DNA of 64,000 bases. It comes from Diplosphaera chodatii. Its lineage: Eukaryota; Chlorophyta; Trebouxiophyceae; Prasiolales; Stichococcaceae. Below are positions 35,001-47,261 of this stretch, in pieces. Position 1 is the first letter of the stretch; every line of letters starts with the position of its first letter. Both the position numbers and the translations under genes were made by a program. The notes under the pieces are model-generated. The model searched no databases, was not told where the DNA came from, and was given only the letters and a program-made list of their open reading frames with translations. The stretch spans positions 1,674,001 through 1,738,000 of the forward strand of contig JAALGY010000043.1 in the NCBI GenBank assembly GCA_032358165.1. Direction: 5' to 3'.

Positions 35001-37606
35001 CGGTCTGGTGCGTCGTGACATTGACTGGCGCATTGATGCCATGTCTACACCATGGACTGTAGCACATGATATCCACCTGTGCAATTGGCCCTGCTGCTGC
35101 GAGCAAGCGCCGGTCAACAGGAGCGCCACTGTTGTCTTCAGGGGCGCTGCAGCAGCTTGCAGCAGGGTCCGAGGGCGAGAGGGCCGCAGTGCCGGCTCTC
35201 CTCGGTGGTCTGCTGGCAAACTATGCGGCAGCAGCCGCATTGCAGGACAGCCTTGCCGTTGAGGAAGCTGCCAGCCAGACGCAGACCCAGGTGCGACAGC
35301 AGCTGCTGGCACCTTTAGCGATGTCTGGGCCTGGGCTGCTTTGCCAGTATGCGTCAACACCATGCATTCTCTGGCGCGCTGGTTATAATGCCCTGACTTT
35401 TGGAGCCCGTCGCCATGCTGCTGCGGCCCAGCCTGCGCACATTCTGTGAGGCATGAAGTCTGCCGTGAGCATGCCACAACACCTGCCTGATTGATGCACA
35501 GCAGGCGGGCGAGAGGGTGACCGTCGCTGGTGCCGGCGGCAGCGCTGCCGCCGCGCAAAGCAGCTGGGATCTGCTGCGCGCCTGGCTCGGCCTCATGGTG
35601 CTTCCTGCACCTGTGCAACCGCCGCGTACCCTTGCTCAGGTGAAAACCACTCACACGAACATCGCACCATAACCTCTGCTATGGGTGTGTTGTCTGGCAC
35701 ATGTGCCTGTAATGGTGTGACGGCCTCACGTTGGCAGCATACAGAGGACGTCAAGCAGACGACCTCTTGCGCAAGCTTTGCAAAGTGAAGCATGGCAGGG
35801 TAACATGTGAACACGGTCAGCATACCCTGCGCCCCTTACACAGGCTGTCCAAAGCATGGCGCTGGGCCCGGCATCAGCAGCGCATGGGCAGCCGGCGCCT
35901 GCCGCAGCACGCGGTGCAGCGGGCGGCAGCCACCCACGCGACTTTTGGGAGGCGGGTCCGTGTGACGGCTGCGCCATGGCACGCGGCGCAATGGCAGCGG
36001 TAGCTGGGGCGCTTGCCCGGCGCCAGGTGCTGCTCTCGCTTTTGCATTGTGTCTGCAGGGACAAGGAGTGGTTGGGGATGCACGAAGTGCCTCTGCTGCC
36101 GTGAGCCCTTCTGCTGTGGCTGCACATACACTTTCACGTGCGGCTTCCCTGCTGTCTTGTCGTGGCCAGTTGCACAGCATCAACTGCTGGCCGCCCGCAG
36201 GGCTGGCTGCTGCTGTCGCTGCTGGGGGATGACGGGGGCATCGGCACCAAGGGCCTGGCGCAGCAGCTGGTCGCCCTCCTGGACGCCGCCTCCCGCGACC
36301 CAGCTGGTGCGCGCAACATCAGGCACTGAGCCCACGACATGCAAGGCTGCTGCTGCTTCGTGTCATGCGAGCCTGTCTGCTTGCAGCCAGCTGAGGTGCT
36401 GTGAGGTGTCCAGGCCGGCTTGCCCCATGGTTCCTTGACACAAGTCCCTCAGCTGCTGGCATGCTAACATGCATGGAACCTGCCCACCACGACCCGATGA
36501 CGTCAGCCAGGACCTGCCCCGTCTGCATGCACAGTCCATAGCCCGTGCATACCTGCTGCATGCAGGCGGCATACTGCAGGGGCTGCAGGCGGCGCCGTGC
36601 CCCGGCGCAGATCGCGGGATGTCGTTGCCGGCTCCCGACCAGTCAGCAGGCCGTGCGAGCAGCAGCGGCGGCAGTGCGGCGGCAGGTGGAGTTGGCGGCG
36701 GCAGCGTGCAGGACGCGTCAGCAAGGGCGGCCTGGGCGCAGCGGCTGCGGGTGGTGCAGGAGGCCCTCATCCTCCTGCGGTTGCTGCTGCGCGACAGGGA
36801 GCTAGGTGGGGCCGCCCACTGCCTGTGCCCCGCTTTGTTGTGGCCAACATGCACCCTCCACCCTCTGGCACAACATGTCAGTATTGAGCATCTGATGTCG
36901 AACAGCACAGCTGTGCCAGAAGCAGGGTGCTGCCGAGCCTTGTGTGGATGAGGAAAGGCCCTGCTCCCGAGGCCTGTGCTCGGTGGTGCAGGTTGTGCGG
37001 TGCTGGACGACCTGACGGCATCCTCGCAGTCGGCCCGGCAGGCGCTGACAATTGCACACCGCTTGAGCAGCTGGCGGCTGCCGCCGGGTGTCGCCGGCGA
37101 CCTAGACACACAGCAGGTAGGCAGCTCATATCTGAAACGTGAGGAACACTTTACATGTACAGGACTGAACAGCAGTCTGCGGAACTGAGCAGCAGTGACA
37201 TATACAGCAACTGTGGCCTCATGCACGACTCAAGCCAGGGTGCTCAGATGCTTGGATCGAATGGCTGTTGAGTGAATTCGCATAATCCTCAGTTGTGGTG
37301 CATGCTGTCCACAGGCACTGTTCATCGCGCCAGCACTGGCACGATGGGCAGCTGTCGCTGGTGCGAGCATGGGGCTCTCCTTTCGCGCGCCGACCGTCAG
37401 GTGACCCATGTGCTTTTGTTTTGTCAGCTTGCTTGCTTGAGGATGCTACAAGTTGGATCGACAACGCCACATTGCTTTGTCCACTCAAAAGCCCGAGCTG
37501 GTTCTGCAGGGGCAGCAGCAGCAGGCCAGCTCTGGAGGATGTGCGCAACATGGCAAGGCATCTGCAGCAGCGCCTGGCTGCTCATGCCAATTCGATGGTA
37601 GCTTGA
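31325..37606 (+). CDS. Large coiled-coil and helical-repeat protein, possible ATRIP/SUV2-type checkpoint factor
   Basis: Exon 1 (31325-31417) encodes an acidic start, MNVFDDDDDEDLVADWDAF, 31 codons in phase 0. Exon 2 (31576-32143) is Gln/His/Ala/Pro-rich and includes a 19-Gln run. Exon 3 (32257-32386) and the next (from 32543) form a coiled coil (LDEVAQLRLQLQQAQERLVT). This continues with VDELKRRTQEQAARLKEAES near 32873-32970. Downstream exons to 37606 are Ala/Leu-rich amphipathic helices, for example LLDALCALLTVVVPKLQQPQ (34190-34250), LLANYAAAAALQDSLAVEEA (35215-35275), GLAQQLVALLDAASRDPAGA (36255-36310) and LRVVQEALILLRLLLRDREL (36745-36805). The last exon ends NMARHLQQRLAAHANSMVA. An acidic N-terminus, a coiled coil and a long helical superhelix match the layout of ATRIP (plant SUV2), the partner of the ATR kinase in DNA-damage checkpoints. 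I saw no diagnostic motif, so this is a layout-based guess. Middle exon borders are not all solved. Confidence 0.55.
31960..32016 (+). repeat. Perfect (CAG)19 trinucleotide repeat coding poly-Gln
   Basis: Nineteen uninterrupted CAG codons in exon 2 of the coiled-coil gene give 19 consecutive Gln, preceded by AAY and followed by VAHGQ. Pure CAG tracts are prone to length change, so this should be a polymorphic marker. Confidence 0.95.
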
Positions 37607-40295
37607 ATGACGACACGTTGGACAGCAACAGTATGTGGTTCGCCATGGTGAGTACCATTCGTGAGGACCCGGAAGTTGAGGGATCAGAGGCGCAGTGGTC
37701 TGATTGATTACTACAGTGAAAGCTACCAGCTCGTCTGTCACCACAAAACCCTGCTGCTGGCAACCGACGCATACAGCTATGGCGCCAACCTGGCACTCGA
37801 AGACAACCCCTCTCTCATGCTCACTTCCACTCCTATTATACAATGCTGGCTGGCCTTCACCATCCTTGGATACACATCAGAAGTCGCCCCGTGCCACCCT
37901 CGCTTCGTGTACAAATCTGGATCCTAACCGTATGCTGGAAAAGGTCCGAACGAGTTCATTCTCCTCTTGACGAGTCAGTGGACAGCTGCAAGTAAGCAAT
38001 GCTATCAATATGATGGTATGGTGAATAGTGCTGCAGCAAGCCCGGCGTGAGACTGCTCACGATACATGCCACGCACATCGCTGTTGCTGATATGTGCGTG
38101 TGTGCCACTGCTCAGCAACCAGTCCATAGACCAGGTTAACCTCGCTGCCGACACATGGTGCTTATGGTTTTACTTTTGCTTACGTGGAAGTCTGCCGGGC
38201 TAGTGCGCTGGGGGCCTAGCTTCACAGCAGCCACTGAGCTGGGTCCGAGCCGGAAACACCATCAGCCTGCCGCAGTGGACCAGATGTGGGCTTGGCTGGC
38301 GGCGCAGGCTGCAGCGCTGCCGCCGCGACGTCCAGGGACTGCCGCTGCCCGGATGTCTGGCGGCCCTGGCTCACAAGGCCCGCCTGTGGAGCGGCTGCAG
38401 CGCTGGCGGTGTGCAGCGCTGCGTTGGGCGTATGCCACATTCGCACAGTGCCATTGCCGAGCGCAGTGCTGCTCGAGTCGTCGCCCTCGACTGCTACGCT
38501 CAAGCTGTTTGCCCTGCGGACACCGATGAGAGCTGTTCCTCACGGATGAAGCAAGTCCTTTCATCGACAATGGCCATGCACTTCCAGCATGGTACCGCAC
38601 CAAAGACACAGAATTTCCTCATTTTAGACTGAAATGCATCGGAACCCTTCAATCGGGGATTAGATCTCAAGCTAAACTCTTTGAGAGACATTCACTGCTC
38701 TGCAATGCGTGACGCAACGGTGCAGACTCAACTGCCTGCTCGACGATCCCTGCTCACATGCAGCAATGCACGCGCATCCGCTCTCCGTCACGCTACCTGA
38801 CACGATCCTCTGATATTTTCGTGCCGATCCTGACGCTGCAGTGTTGCTGAAACTGCAGCAGCGACCGAAAATACGCGTTGGGGGTTTGCACAAACTGTCG
38901 CACCGCGAGGATTGAAACCCACCTGTCGGGCCGAGCCGGCAGGTGCTGCATTGATCGGACTGGGCCACCTCCTCGCGGCACCCTGCTCACCACACCCCCC
39001 ATGCGCCGCTCGGCTGGTTGATGCGGGTTCCGAAAGCAGATGTTCCCACCAGGTTTCGCCCGCGCCCTATTCGAGGGCTGCTGCACAGCAGAGCAGGGGC
39101 AGTGACGCAGCGTGTCAAGCTTTGCACACGATCCTGAGGGTGAGCGAGTTGGATCGATGGCAGGGCGCGCTTTATGTGCGGGTTGAATCAGGTGGTGACC
39201 TGGCACTTCCGAGAGTGCAGTCCTGAGAGTCCGAAGTCCCCCACCGCAGCTGCGGTGCTTCTGCTTGCCAGGGCCGATGCCCACTGTCACACAGAGAGTT
39301 GGACAGTTTTCCTGAGGAAGGGCATTACGACATCGACCGCATTTATTTATAAAACTGCGAGGGCTGCTGCTGGCGGCATGAAGCACATTGTTGACCACCT
39401 ACCGTAGCACCCTGCAGCACATGTATGTGGTGGACTCCCCTTGCATGTGCAGCGCACTTACATTACATATATGCGATGTAGAGTTAAACCATCCACCCAA
39501 AAATGCCTACGTAAGCTTACGTCTCAATCGTCTGCCAACTCAATACCAGGCACAGCAATCACCATGCCACCAATCATACCCATACATGCGCGCTCACGCG
39601 CCTGGATCATGTCAGAAAACACTCACGCACAGACGTCGACAACGACTTCAGCCCATCAGCTTCGAACGTAGCTGCCACGGACTCTGACTTGCAACCCCAG
39701 AGCATGCCGTGCCAAACACAAGCGAAAGAAGCGTCGAGGCTGTCATTCACAAGCAGCTGCTGAACCTGACCCGTCATGGACACACGTGTATACCTCGTGC
39801 TTCACTTCGGAGTCAAGCCAGACACCTGCATCTGCTACAGTGTCAACCATACTCTTGGGCAGCACTTGAAGCTGCAACCTGACGCCAATAACTTGGACCT
39901 GCTCGCCACCAAGCACCTCATCAACTGCGGCGTCAACCGTCATGGCTGCGCGCTGAAAAAGAGCATCGGCAGGACCGCCTGCTGCCTGCGGTTGGGTTTT
40001 CTTAAGTTCGCTTGGTTGTGTGACTTGACTTCAGTTTTGCGTCTTTTTTCGACTTTCACCCCACGGGTTTGACTTGGGCCTATGATGACGTAATACTTCT
40101 GGTTCTTCTTGCGCTTCGATACTTTGGTAGTCTTGGTTTGCGTCGTGCAGTCTTCACCGCCCAAACACCTCAGGGTCTGCGGCGGCAACTGCGGGGTTGC
40201 CTTCAGGGTTGCCAGGCGCAGGGTCTGCAGGTAAGCAATGGGCACTCGTTTGAGCAAATTTTTGCGGTCGGGCGCATCAGCTCTGTGGGGTCTGT
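37607..40295. other. Long region with no well-supported gene
   Basis: Between the coiled-coil gene and the multicopper oxidase 3' end. A GC-rich block at 38222-38520 may be a terminal exon and is listed separately. Around 39743-39943 the minus strand has a 66-codon open frame of ordinary composition (GGEQVQVIGVRLQLQVLP) with no splice or family support. The rest is AT-richer and appears non-coding. Confidence 0.4.
38222..38520 (-). CDS. Candidate terminal exon of an unidentified WD40-like gene
   Basis: After a CCGCAG acceptor near 38518 the minus strand is open to a stop at 38222. It begins ANSLSVAVEGDD and contains LGNGTVRMWHTP, which resembles the GTVRIWD end of a WD40 blade. An Ala/Gln/Pro-rich tail follows. 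The plus strand of the same block is also open in more than one frame, because the block is GC-rich. No upstream exons were resolved in 38.5-39.4 kb, so this could be a chance frame or a gene remnant. Confidence 0.25.
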
Positions 40296-43200
40296 TCAAA
40301 AGTACATCTGCTGCCGACTCCACGGGCAGTCCTGGTCTCCACTGACTGGTGGACCGGGAGCTGGACGCAGCAGGTGGCGACACTTGCCTTGCTGCACAGG
40401 CTGGATGCCGCAGGTGGTGAGCCACATATTGGCTGCAGGGTCCCGCAGCGGGTTGTCGGTACCATCGGGCAGCTTGGCCGGCGGATAGAAGATCTGTCGA
40501 CAGCGTTGACGAAGCTTTGTAAGCACGTGTCTGATGCACCTTGCAGCATGGGGCTGCAATAGGCATGTTAGGCATCAGGTGACATGCATGACGGTGTGGC
40601 ATGGCAGCGTCGTACGTTGTAGTAGTTCTTCTTTAAGCACTTGTCCAAGTACGCCGCATTAAGCGGGTACCTGCGGCACGAGATCGCAGAGGCGGTCGTG
40701 CAAGTGTCATTGCGCAAGGCGTGAATCACACGAACAGCTGATTGAGCGGAAGTGTTAGCTGCAGCTGTGTGACCGAAAGTAGGGTGATTGAAGTACAGCG
40801 CTGAAGTAGAGCCACTCACTCTCCAACGTGCGCGGCGTCATAGGTAGTGGCCTGCGAATCGGCTCTGAGCTGCTCCACATCGCCTGTGTCCTGGGCCAGC
40901 AGCTTGTACTGGAACTCTGGTGTACTTGAGAACGTCAGCCCTTGCGTGGCATTCACGACCTGCACAGGACGCAAGTCATCTCTTGTTGGATGCACGGACT
41001 GGCACACGGTGACAGGTGGAGCTTTCCAGCCGCACCACCTGCCAGATGATCAGCAGCCCATAGCAAGCCATATGAGCCCCAGCCAGGGGTATGCAGCTCC
41101 TCAGTCTGCAAGGCAGCCTGCTTGACGCCGCATGCCAGATGGCAAAGCGGCAGAAATGGCCTGGATGCACGGGTGCCATGCATGTGTCTACAGTGTACAC
41201 ATGTTATGGCATGCAAGCGAGGGTGTGCGACAGCGCCGCACCAGGAAGGCGCGTAGCATGTCCTTGTCCTCGTGGACGATGTTGTGGCAGTGCATCATGT
41301 AGTTGCCCAGGTGCGCGCCGTAGCGTGCAGCGAAGATGACCTGGCGGATGTTTGCCCTGCATCAAAGGTGCCCGTGCTGGTCATACCATGTTCACAGTTG
41401 CATGCGTTGACCTCTCGCACGGGGCAGGCAAAGTCCGCCGTGTGTCATACCCAGTGCACACACCCTATGTGGATGACGTCCTTGGGGACGTTGAACAGCT
41501 CTGGGGCGCAGGGCTTGAGGCTGCCGCCGTCCTCCCTGATGGCGACGCAGAAGCCGTCGATCATGTGGATGTGCACCGGGTGGATCCAGCCGCCGCCCGA
41601 CTCCAGGCTCCACAGCTCCACGTTGTTCTGGCCCACGTTCTGCAGCGGGACAGTCGCTGACCTTGAGGCTCGTGCCATGCACAGCTGTTTGGGCTGCAGG
41701 CTGCACGCCATGAGGGCCAGCGAATCTGCGCATGGACATGCAACACCAAGCGAACGATACATAACTCATGAACGAGGATGCTTGCATGGTGTACGACTCA
41801 CATCAAAGTCGATGTGATCATGGTCGTCCTCCCAGCCCTTGTCGTTGACTTGCCAGACGCCGCCGGACTGGCCGAACTTGAGGGAGCGGTCAAAGCTGCC
41901 GGCCAGCGCCCGCTCCATCAGCGACTGCGAAGGAACGCAGGGCACTCCTCAGAGGAGTACGCCGTTGACATCGGAAGTGCCGTGCGTCTGCCTCCATCAA
42001 AAAGTGCAAAGGGCCACTGTTGATGAGCTGACGGTGAGCACAGCACCCAAAGCACAAGCCAGGCAGACTGTCAGCACTGTGTACGTGAGCAAAGCCGGCG
42101 GGGATCACCTGCAGGTAGGTGGAGTTGAGGGCCACGTTGGTCTCCAGCACGCCCTCATCGGGGCCGAAGGCCAGCTTGGGCGGCACGGCGGGCGGCGCGC
42201 CCTTGCCGCTGAAGCTGATCTTCATGACCAGGTGGCTGTAGCAGAAGAAGGGCGTCTCGGAGGTGGTGCGGGCGCTGTCCGGCTGGTTGTACAGGTACAG
42301 CGAGCGGCCGGCTTCGTAGCCGCTGAAGTCACAGACGATGTCCCTGCGCACCAGCATGCCACATCAGAACTTGGGAAGCGCTGCAGCGGGCAGGCGCGGT
42401 GCCGGCAACGGATCTACAACCCAGGCTGCTCTACAAGCCACAACCAACATGCGGTCCCCATAGTTGGGCCAGTCCGCATGTGACAGTGGCACACCAGCGG
42501 TAGGCGACGTCAGTCATCAGGCCGTATGATGGCATCGCGACGGGGCGGGGCACGATGCCGCCGTCGGCGCCCACGATGTGGCACAGCTTGCTGCCCACCT
42601 CCTTGCCAAAGTCGTCACGGACCTGCACAGTGCCACTCTGCAACATCGGCAGGGCTGTTCTGGGAGCCATCGCCATGCAGGGTGCTCGAGGAGCCGCTTC
42701 GGGAATGAAGCAGTGCTGTGACTGCATCTGCTACACCAAAGAAGCACGCTATGCTTTGAAGGCAGGCTGTGTTCAACAGCAGTCCGATGGTGCAACTACA
42801 CTGTGGTGCCGACCTGCGCAGCAACAGGGCATTTGGGCACACCTGGAGGATGTAGGGGCGGGACGGTGCGGAGTTCAGCACCTGCAGCCAGCAGTGGCCA
42901 ACATCACACAAGTCATTGGGCATCGGCGAGACGAGAGAACAGCTATACACGTGCCTGCATAGGTGTTGCAGTGCAGGCGATACACGTGCTGGTTAACGGC
43001 GCTGCTGTGTGAGGCACTGCAAGCTGGCCCACCCTGAAGCGGTGGTACTTGGCCTCGATGGTCATGACCGGCCACGGCACGCCGTTCACCATGTTGATGT
43101 CGCCGAACAGGTTGTCCTCGTGCTCCTCTGCAGAAGCCGCATGGTGGGGTCAGCACTGTGCAAAGAGCACTGGTATGAATATACTGGGGTCATGCAGTGC

Positions 43201-45311
43201 ACACGCACATCCTGCACCGCACAAGTGATGATACAGAGCAGCACTGTGCTCGACTCACCAAGGCGGTTGTACAGGCGGCGGCACTTCCCGTTGTTGTCTG
43301 GGGGCGCCAGCGACATGTCGGACAGCAGCAGCTCGTGCTGCTCGATGGAGCCCTCGATCCTGAAGGGGTCATCGCCGGCGCAGGGCTTCGTGATGCGCAT
43401 GCCCACCAGCCCTGTGTAGCAGGAGTGAACAGTGCATCGAGCGCAGCAGCCCGTCTGCATCAACAACGACCCAGCAGTTTCTTTTGTGTCCAATAGCAGT
43501 TGGCAGCAGCGCACCGGCAGCTGCAGCTTGTTTGTAGCTGCCTCATCAGCAGGTTGAACAGCGATGCGTACCATTGTACGCATTCTCGGAGGTGATGCCC
43601 ACGGCGTGGTCGTGGTAGTACTGGGTGGCATGCCGGTTGTTGGGCAGCACATAGTCCTTCGTCTCGTCGTAGCAGAAGTACTGGTCCGCCCAGCCGTCAA
43701 AGGCGGGCAGCGACGCCATGCCGTGGTGGTGCACACTGTGCTCAGGCAGGGGGGGTGTTGGGCACCGAAGCAGTGCTGCACGACTCAAGCAGTGTGGAGA
43801 GGAGGGCTGCATGGCACGATGTCAGCAAACCATTGTTGATGGCAGCCTCGGAGCTGCACCGCAAGAGCTGTAAGTGACGCACGCAAAGCCGCGGCCGGTG
43901 CCGGCGGTGGCGTTCTTCACGCGCTCCGGGCGGTGCTTGCAGATGTCGTTGTCCTCGCCTGACGCAAACATACATCAACGGCAGTTTGAGTTGTTCTAAG
44001 CATACGCAGTGCTGTCGATGCTTTGAGGGTGTGTTGGTGCGTGCGCACAGCACTTTGGCCAGCTGCAGTGGAAGGCACTATCATGCAGCTGCCGGTGGAA
44101 GTTGTCTACAAAGCCACGGCTCATCCGCACCATGGCCGCTGTTGGCGGGCCCAGCCGGCGGGAAGTACTTGGATGTGGGCGACACCTTGTTCCTGAACCG
44201 CATCAGGTCCTGCTGGCCCCTGCGGGGTGCACGAACATGCCGTCAGCAGCGGTCACTGGTCTGGAGGATGCGCCACACTGGGAACCACCCTGCGCGCTGC
44301 AGACCTTCACATGTTGGGACAAGGATGCATCAAGGTGACCACTTGAACTAACAAGTGCAGCCAGTGTTGAGCCAGCACACGAGAAGGTGCAGGCTATCGA
44401 CCGACTTGATACATGCGCACATGTCGCTGAAGACGAGGGGCCCCGGCACAGTGGGCGCCTGCCCGGCGATGGCATAGCCCAGAGATGGGATGACGGGTCC
44501 CGCACACGGCGTGCCAGTGAAGCCGGCGTCAGCGTAGAACTCCTTGATCTCCAGGTCGTATGCCACCATCTTGAGGCCGGAGGAGGAATCCTGCAGCAGC
44601 AACGGGAATGCCTTAATCGGACAATGCCGCCACTGCACTGTGTTTCGTTCACGGCTGCCTGTTGACGCGCCGGCGCAGCTCAGCGGCGAGCAGAAACCAG
44701 CGTGCACCGCAGCAGCAGATTGCACATGCAGGCACGGGCGATCACCACATGCGAGACGGTGGGCGTCGCCCTCTTCATGGGGACGTATGCATTCTTGAAG
44801 ACGAAGGGTGTCATGCGGAACATCGACCCGGGGTACCCGCGACTCTGCAGGGCAGCACGCCAGCCATCAGTCATCTAGCGCTAGCAACGCTGTCAGTGTG
44901 TGTGTCAGTCAAGCTTCCGCGATGCGACGCCATGCTGAATGGCAAGGATTTCCCGCAGGAGAAAAGGCTGCAAATGCCATACACTGGCCACACGTGAGGC
45001 AGCTTTCAGCACTTCGTGGACAGCAGCGGAGGCACCTCGGCAGGGTCGCCCTTCTCGGGCTGCTCGCACTTCTCGCCGTCAGGCACCGGCAGCGGGTTCC
45101 AGGTGCCGGCGCCTGACGCCGCCGGCTGCGCGGCGGGCGTGGTCGCTGGCGCTGTCGATGGATTCGGGGTCCTGGTCGGTGCATTCGTTGGACTCCTGGT
45201 CGGCGCCTTCGTTGGGGCCCTGGTCGGGGACCTGGTGGGTGCCGGGGTTGGGGTGCGGCTCCGCTGGGCGGCGGCAGGCGCGGCCGCCGCGCCCAAAGCC
45301 AGCGCCACCAA
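40296..45311 (-). CDS. Secreted multicopper oxidase, bilirubin oxidase/CotA type
   Basis: All four copper-ligand motifs occur in order on the minus strand: HSVHHHG (about 43735) and YYHDHA (about 43610) in one exon, HPVHIHM (about 41575), and HCHNIVHEDKDM (about 41300-41255), whose final Met is the predicted type 1 axial ligand. Supporting exons include LEIKEFYADA...PTVPGPLV (44560-44440), DNDICKHRPERVKN (43960-43910), GLVGMRITKP (43415), FGDINMVNGVPWPVM (43110), GADGGIVPRPVAMPSYGL (42580-42520) and SHLVMKISFSGKG (42235). A hydrophobic leader (LLLVALALGAAAA, from about 45318) precedes a Thr/Pro stalk with repeated APTRSPT units, so the protein is probably exported. The first Met lies in an unresolved exon above 45311. 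Known family: three-domain cupredoxin oxidases couple four one-electron oxidations (phenols, bilins, metal ions) to reduction of O2 to water. The substrate cannot be told. The C-terminus near 40296-40490 (FYPPAKLPDGTDNPLRDPAA onward) is less certain. Confidence 0.85.
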
Positions 45312-45449
45312 CAGAAGCTGCAGTCACGGCGGACGCCTCAGCTCCAATCTTGTCTGGATGTCCAAGCAGAGCGAGAGCGCTTGCATGCAGGCGGCCCTGC
45401 ATGCCGATATGTATGCGGCGCTGATGTTTGCAGGTCTGCAAGGCTAGGC

Positions 45450-47261
45450 CCAGGGTTTTCAACGGGAAGTCGACTTTGGTCGACCCAAGCCCGCCTTGCC
45501 TATTGCTGTGTTCGGAAGAACATTGGAGGCATGCAACGAACGTGCTCGGCGGGATGACGCAGCTGTGCCACTGGCGACGTGGCTCTCGGTGGTGTGAGAA
45601 GTGCACTGCTGCCTGGCCAACAACATGGTACCCGTCGCACAGGCGCACAAGACAGCTCCGACAGAGGTGACAGCGTTGAGATGCGTTACTATGCACTTAT
45701 GAAGCGTCGGCCAACGATGCGCCCAACATTGGTGGATCTATCACCTCCGCTTGCTCGGGCTGCCAACATGGGGAGGAGTAGCTAGTGCAGGACGTCCACG
45801 GATGCAGCTTGACCGAGCAACGCTGCGTTCAACCGCGGATTTGACGTCATAAACCTGTTTCCCTCAGCTCCGAGGTTAAGCCTGTGACTGAAATTGACCG
45901 CCTTGTGCATGCCGCATGCATTGCATGGTACATCACCACCAGAGCCCGTCACGCACGCTACATCTGACACGGCGACATGGCAACGGTTCCCCTTCCGACT
46001 GGAGGCGCTCTGTAAGGTTCAGGTCCGCAAGGCCTCATAAGGCGCAAATCGCAGATGACCACGAGACGCCAGACAGCCACCGCACTTCAACCACCACGCA
46101 CTAGCTAGTCAAACTGCAGACGATGCATGTCATGAGCGCACCCGCAGAAGTTTCATGGCTGGCAGTGGTCGGCGCTCAGCTGGGGACGGTATGTCGCAGC
46201 TCAGCAAGCTGTAACTCGGCACCTAAAGGTGTCTGTGTTCGCTGGCTTGCTGACCTAGGTGCTCGGCGAGTGAGAAGCGACGCGGTCAGAACTTTTGCAC
46301 TGTCAAGCGGCCAACAGGCTCAGCAAGTCGCATTGGTGCTTCAAATTGAAGGAATGTTCACTGAAGCGGCCATCTGAGGCTGAATGCGGCCGCCTCGAGT
46401 CCGTGTCGTCCGGGGAGACGGCTGTCTTTGTCACCGATGACGTCGACTCACGTGCGTCGCGCGCAACCTATCACGGATGAGAAAGTACAGCACCGCCGTC
46501 TATTGCTGCTTCAAGCAACAGCTGAACATTCTTGACAACGCTGACAGGTTAGCTAGTGGCTGTTGGATCTAGGGCCGTCAGCGCGGCGTCTGTCGTGCTG
46601 CGACAGACGTGTCAGGACTACACCCTCTATCTGATCGATCACGCGGGTGCAGGGAAACTGATGATGACAAGTCAGTGGGCTGACCCTTGGGTTGCAGGTG
46701 TGAGTGCCTTGTTAGGCCGCTTGTCAGCCCGCATGAAAGTGCTCTGTTGTGTGCACTCAAGCACAACATCGATTCAAGAACTGCCAGCTTGGCCGCACCT
46801 GCATGACACACATCGGTGCGGCCCCGGTGTCAAGCACTGCCGGATGCAGCTCGGGGATACGACCCAGGAATCAACGTGACGTACAAGCAATCATCGTAAC
46901 AAACAGCATTGAAGGCCGGCAAAGCATGAATTGTGACCGCCGCGATCAGCATGACATGCACAATAATTCACTGCGTCCTTCCGCCACACAATCTGATGCC
47001 CTTGCCTGCACCTGTGAACATGTTGTTCTCCGGCAGGCGATCAAACGTGCAGCACTGCCGTGCTGCATACCTAGTCTGCTGCTGCCACCCTGCACAAAGA
47101 CCGCTACTGCATGATTGGGCCGCCATCTAGTCCACCAGGGGTCTGCGTGTCTGCCGCCGGCACGGCTGCTTCTTCAGCCGACCCCGGTCCGTCAAAACAG
47201 CAGGTGTGTGGCGCCCGCTGGGCGGACGCCGGATGCATTTCTGCCGCCACGCGGCCCGCGG
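45450..47261. other. Intergenic region between PA200 3' end and multicopper oxidase 5' end
   Basis: It should hold the first exon and promoter of the multicopper oxidase and the 3' UTR of the PA200 gene. Short open frames occur on both strands with no splice support. No RNA gene recognised. Confidence 0.4.
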
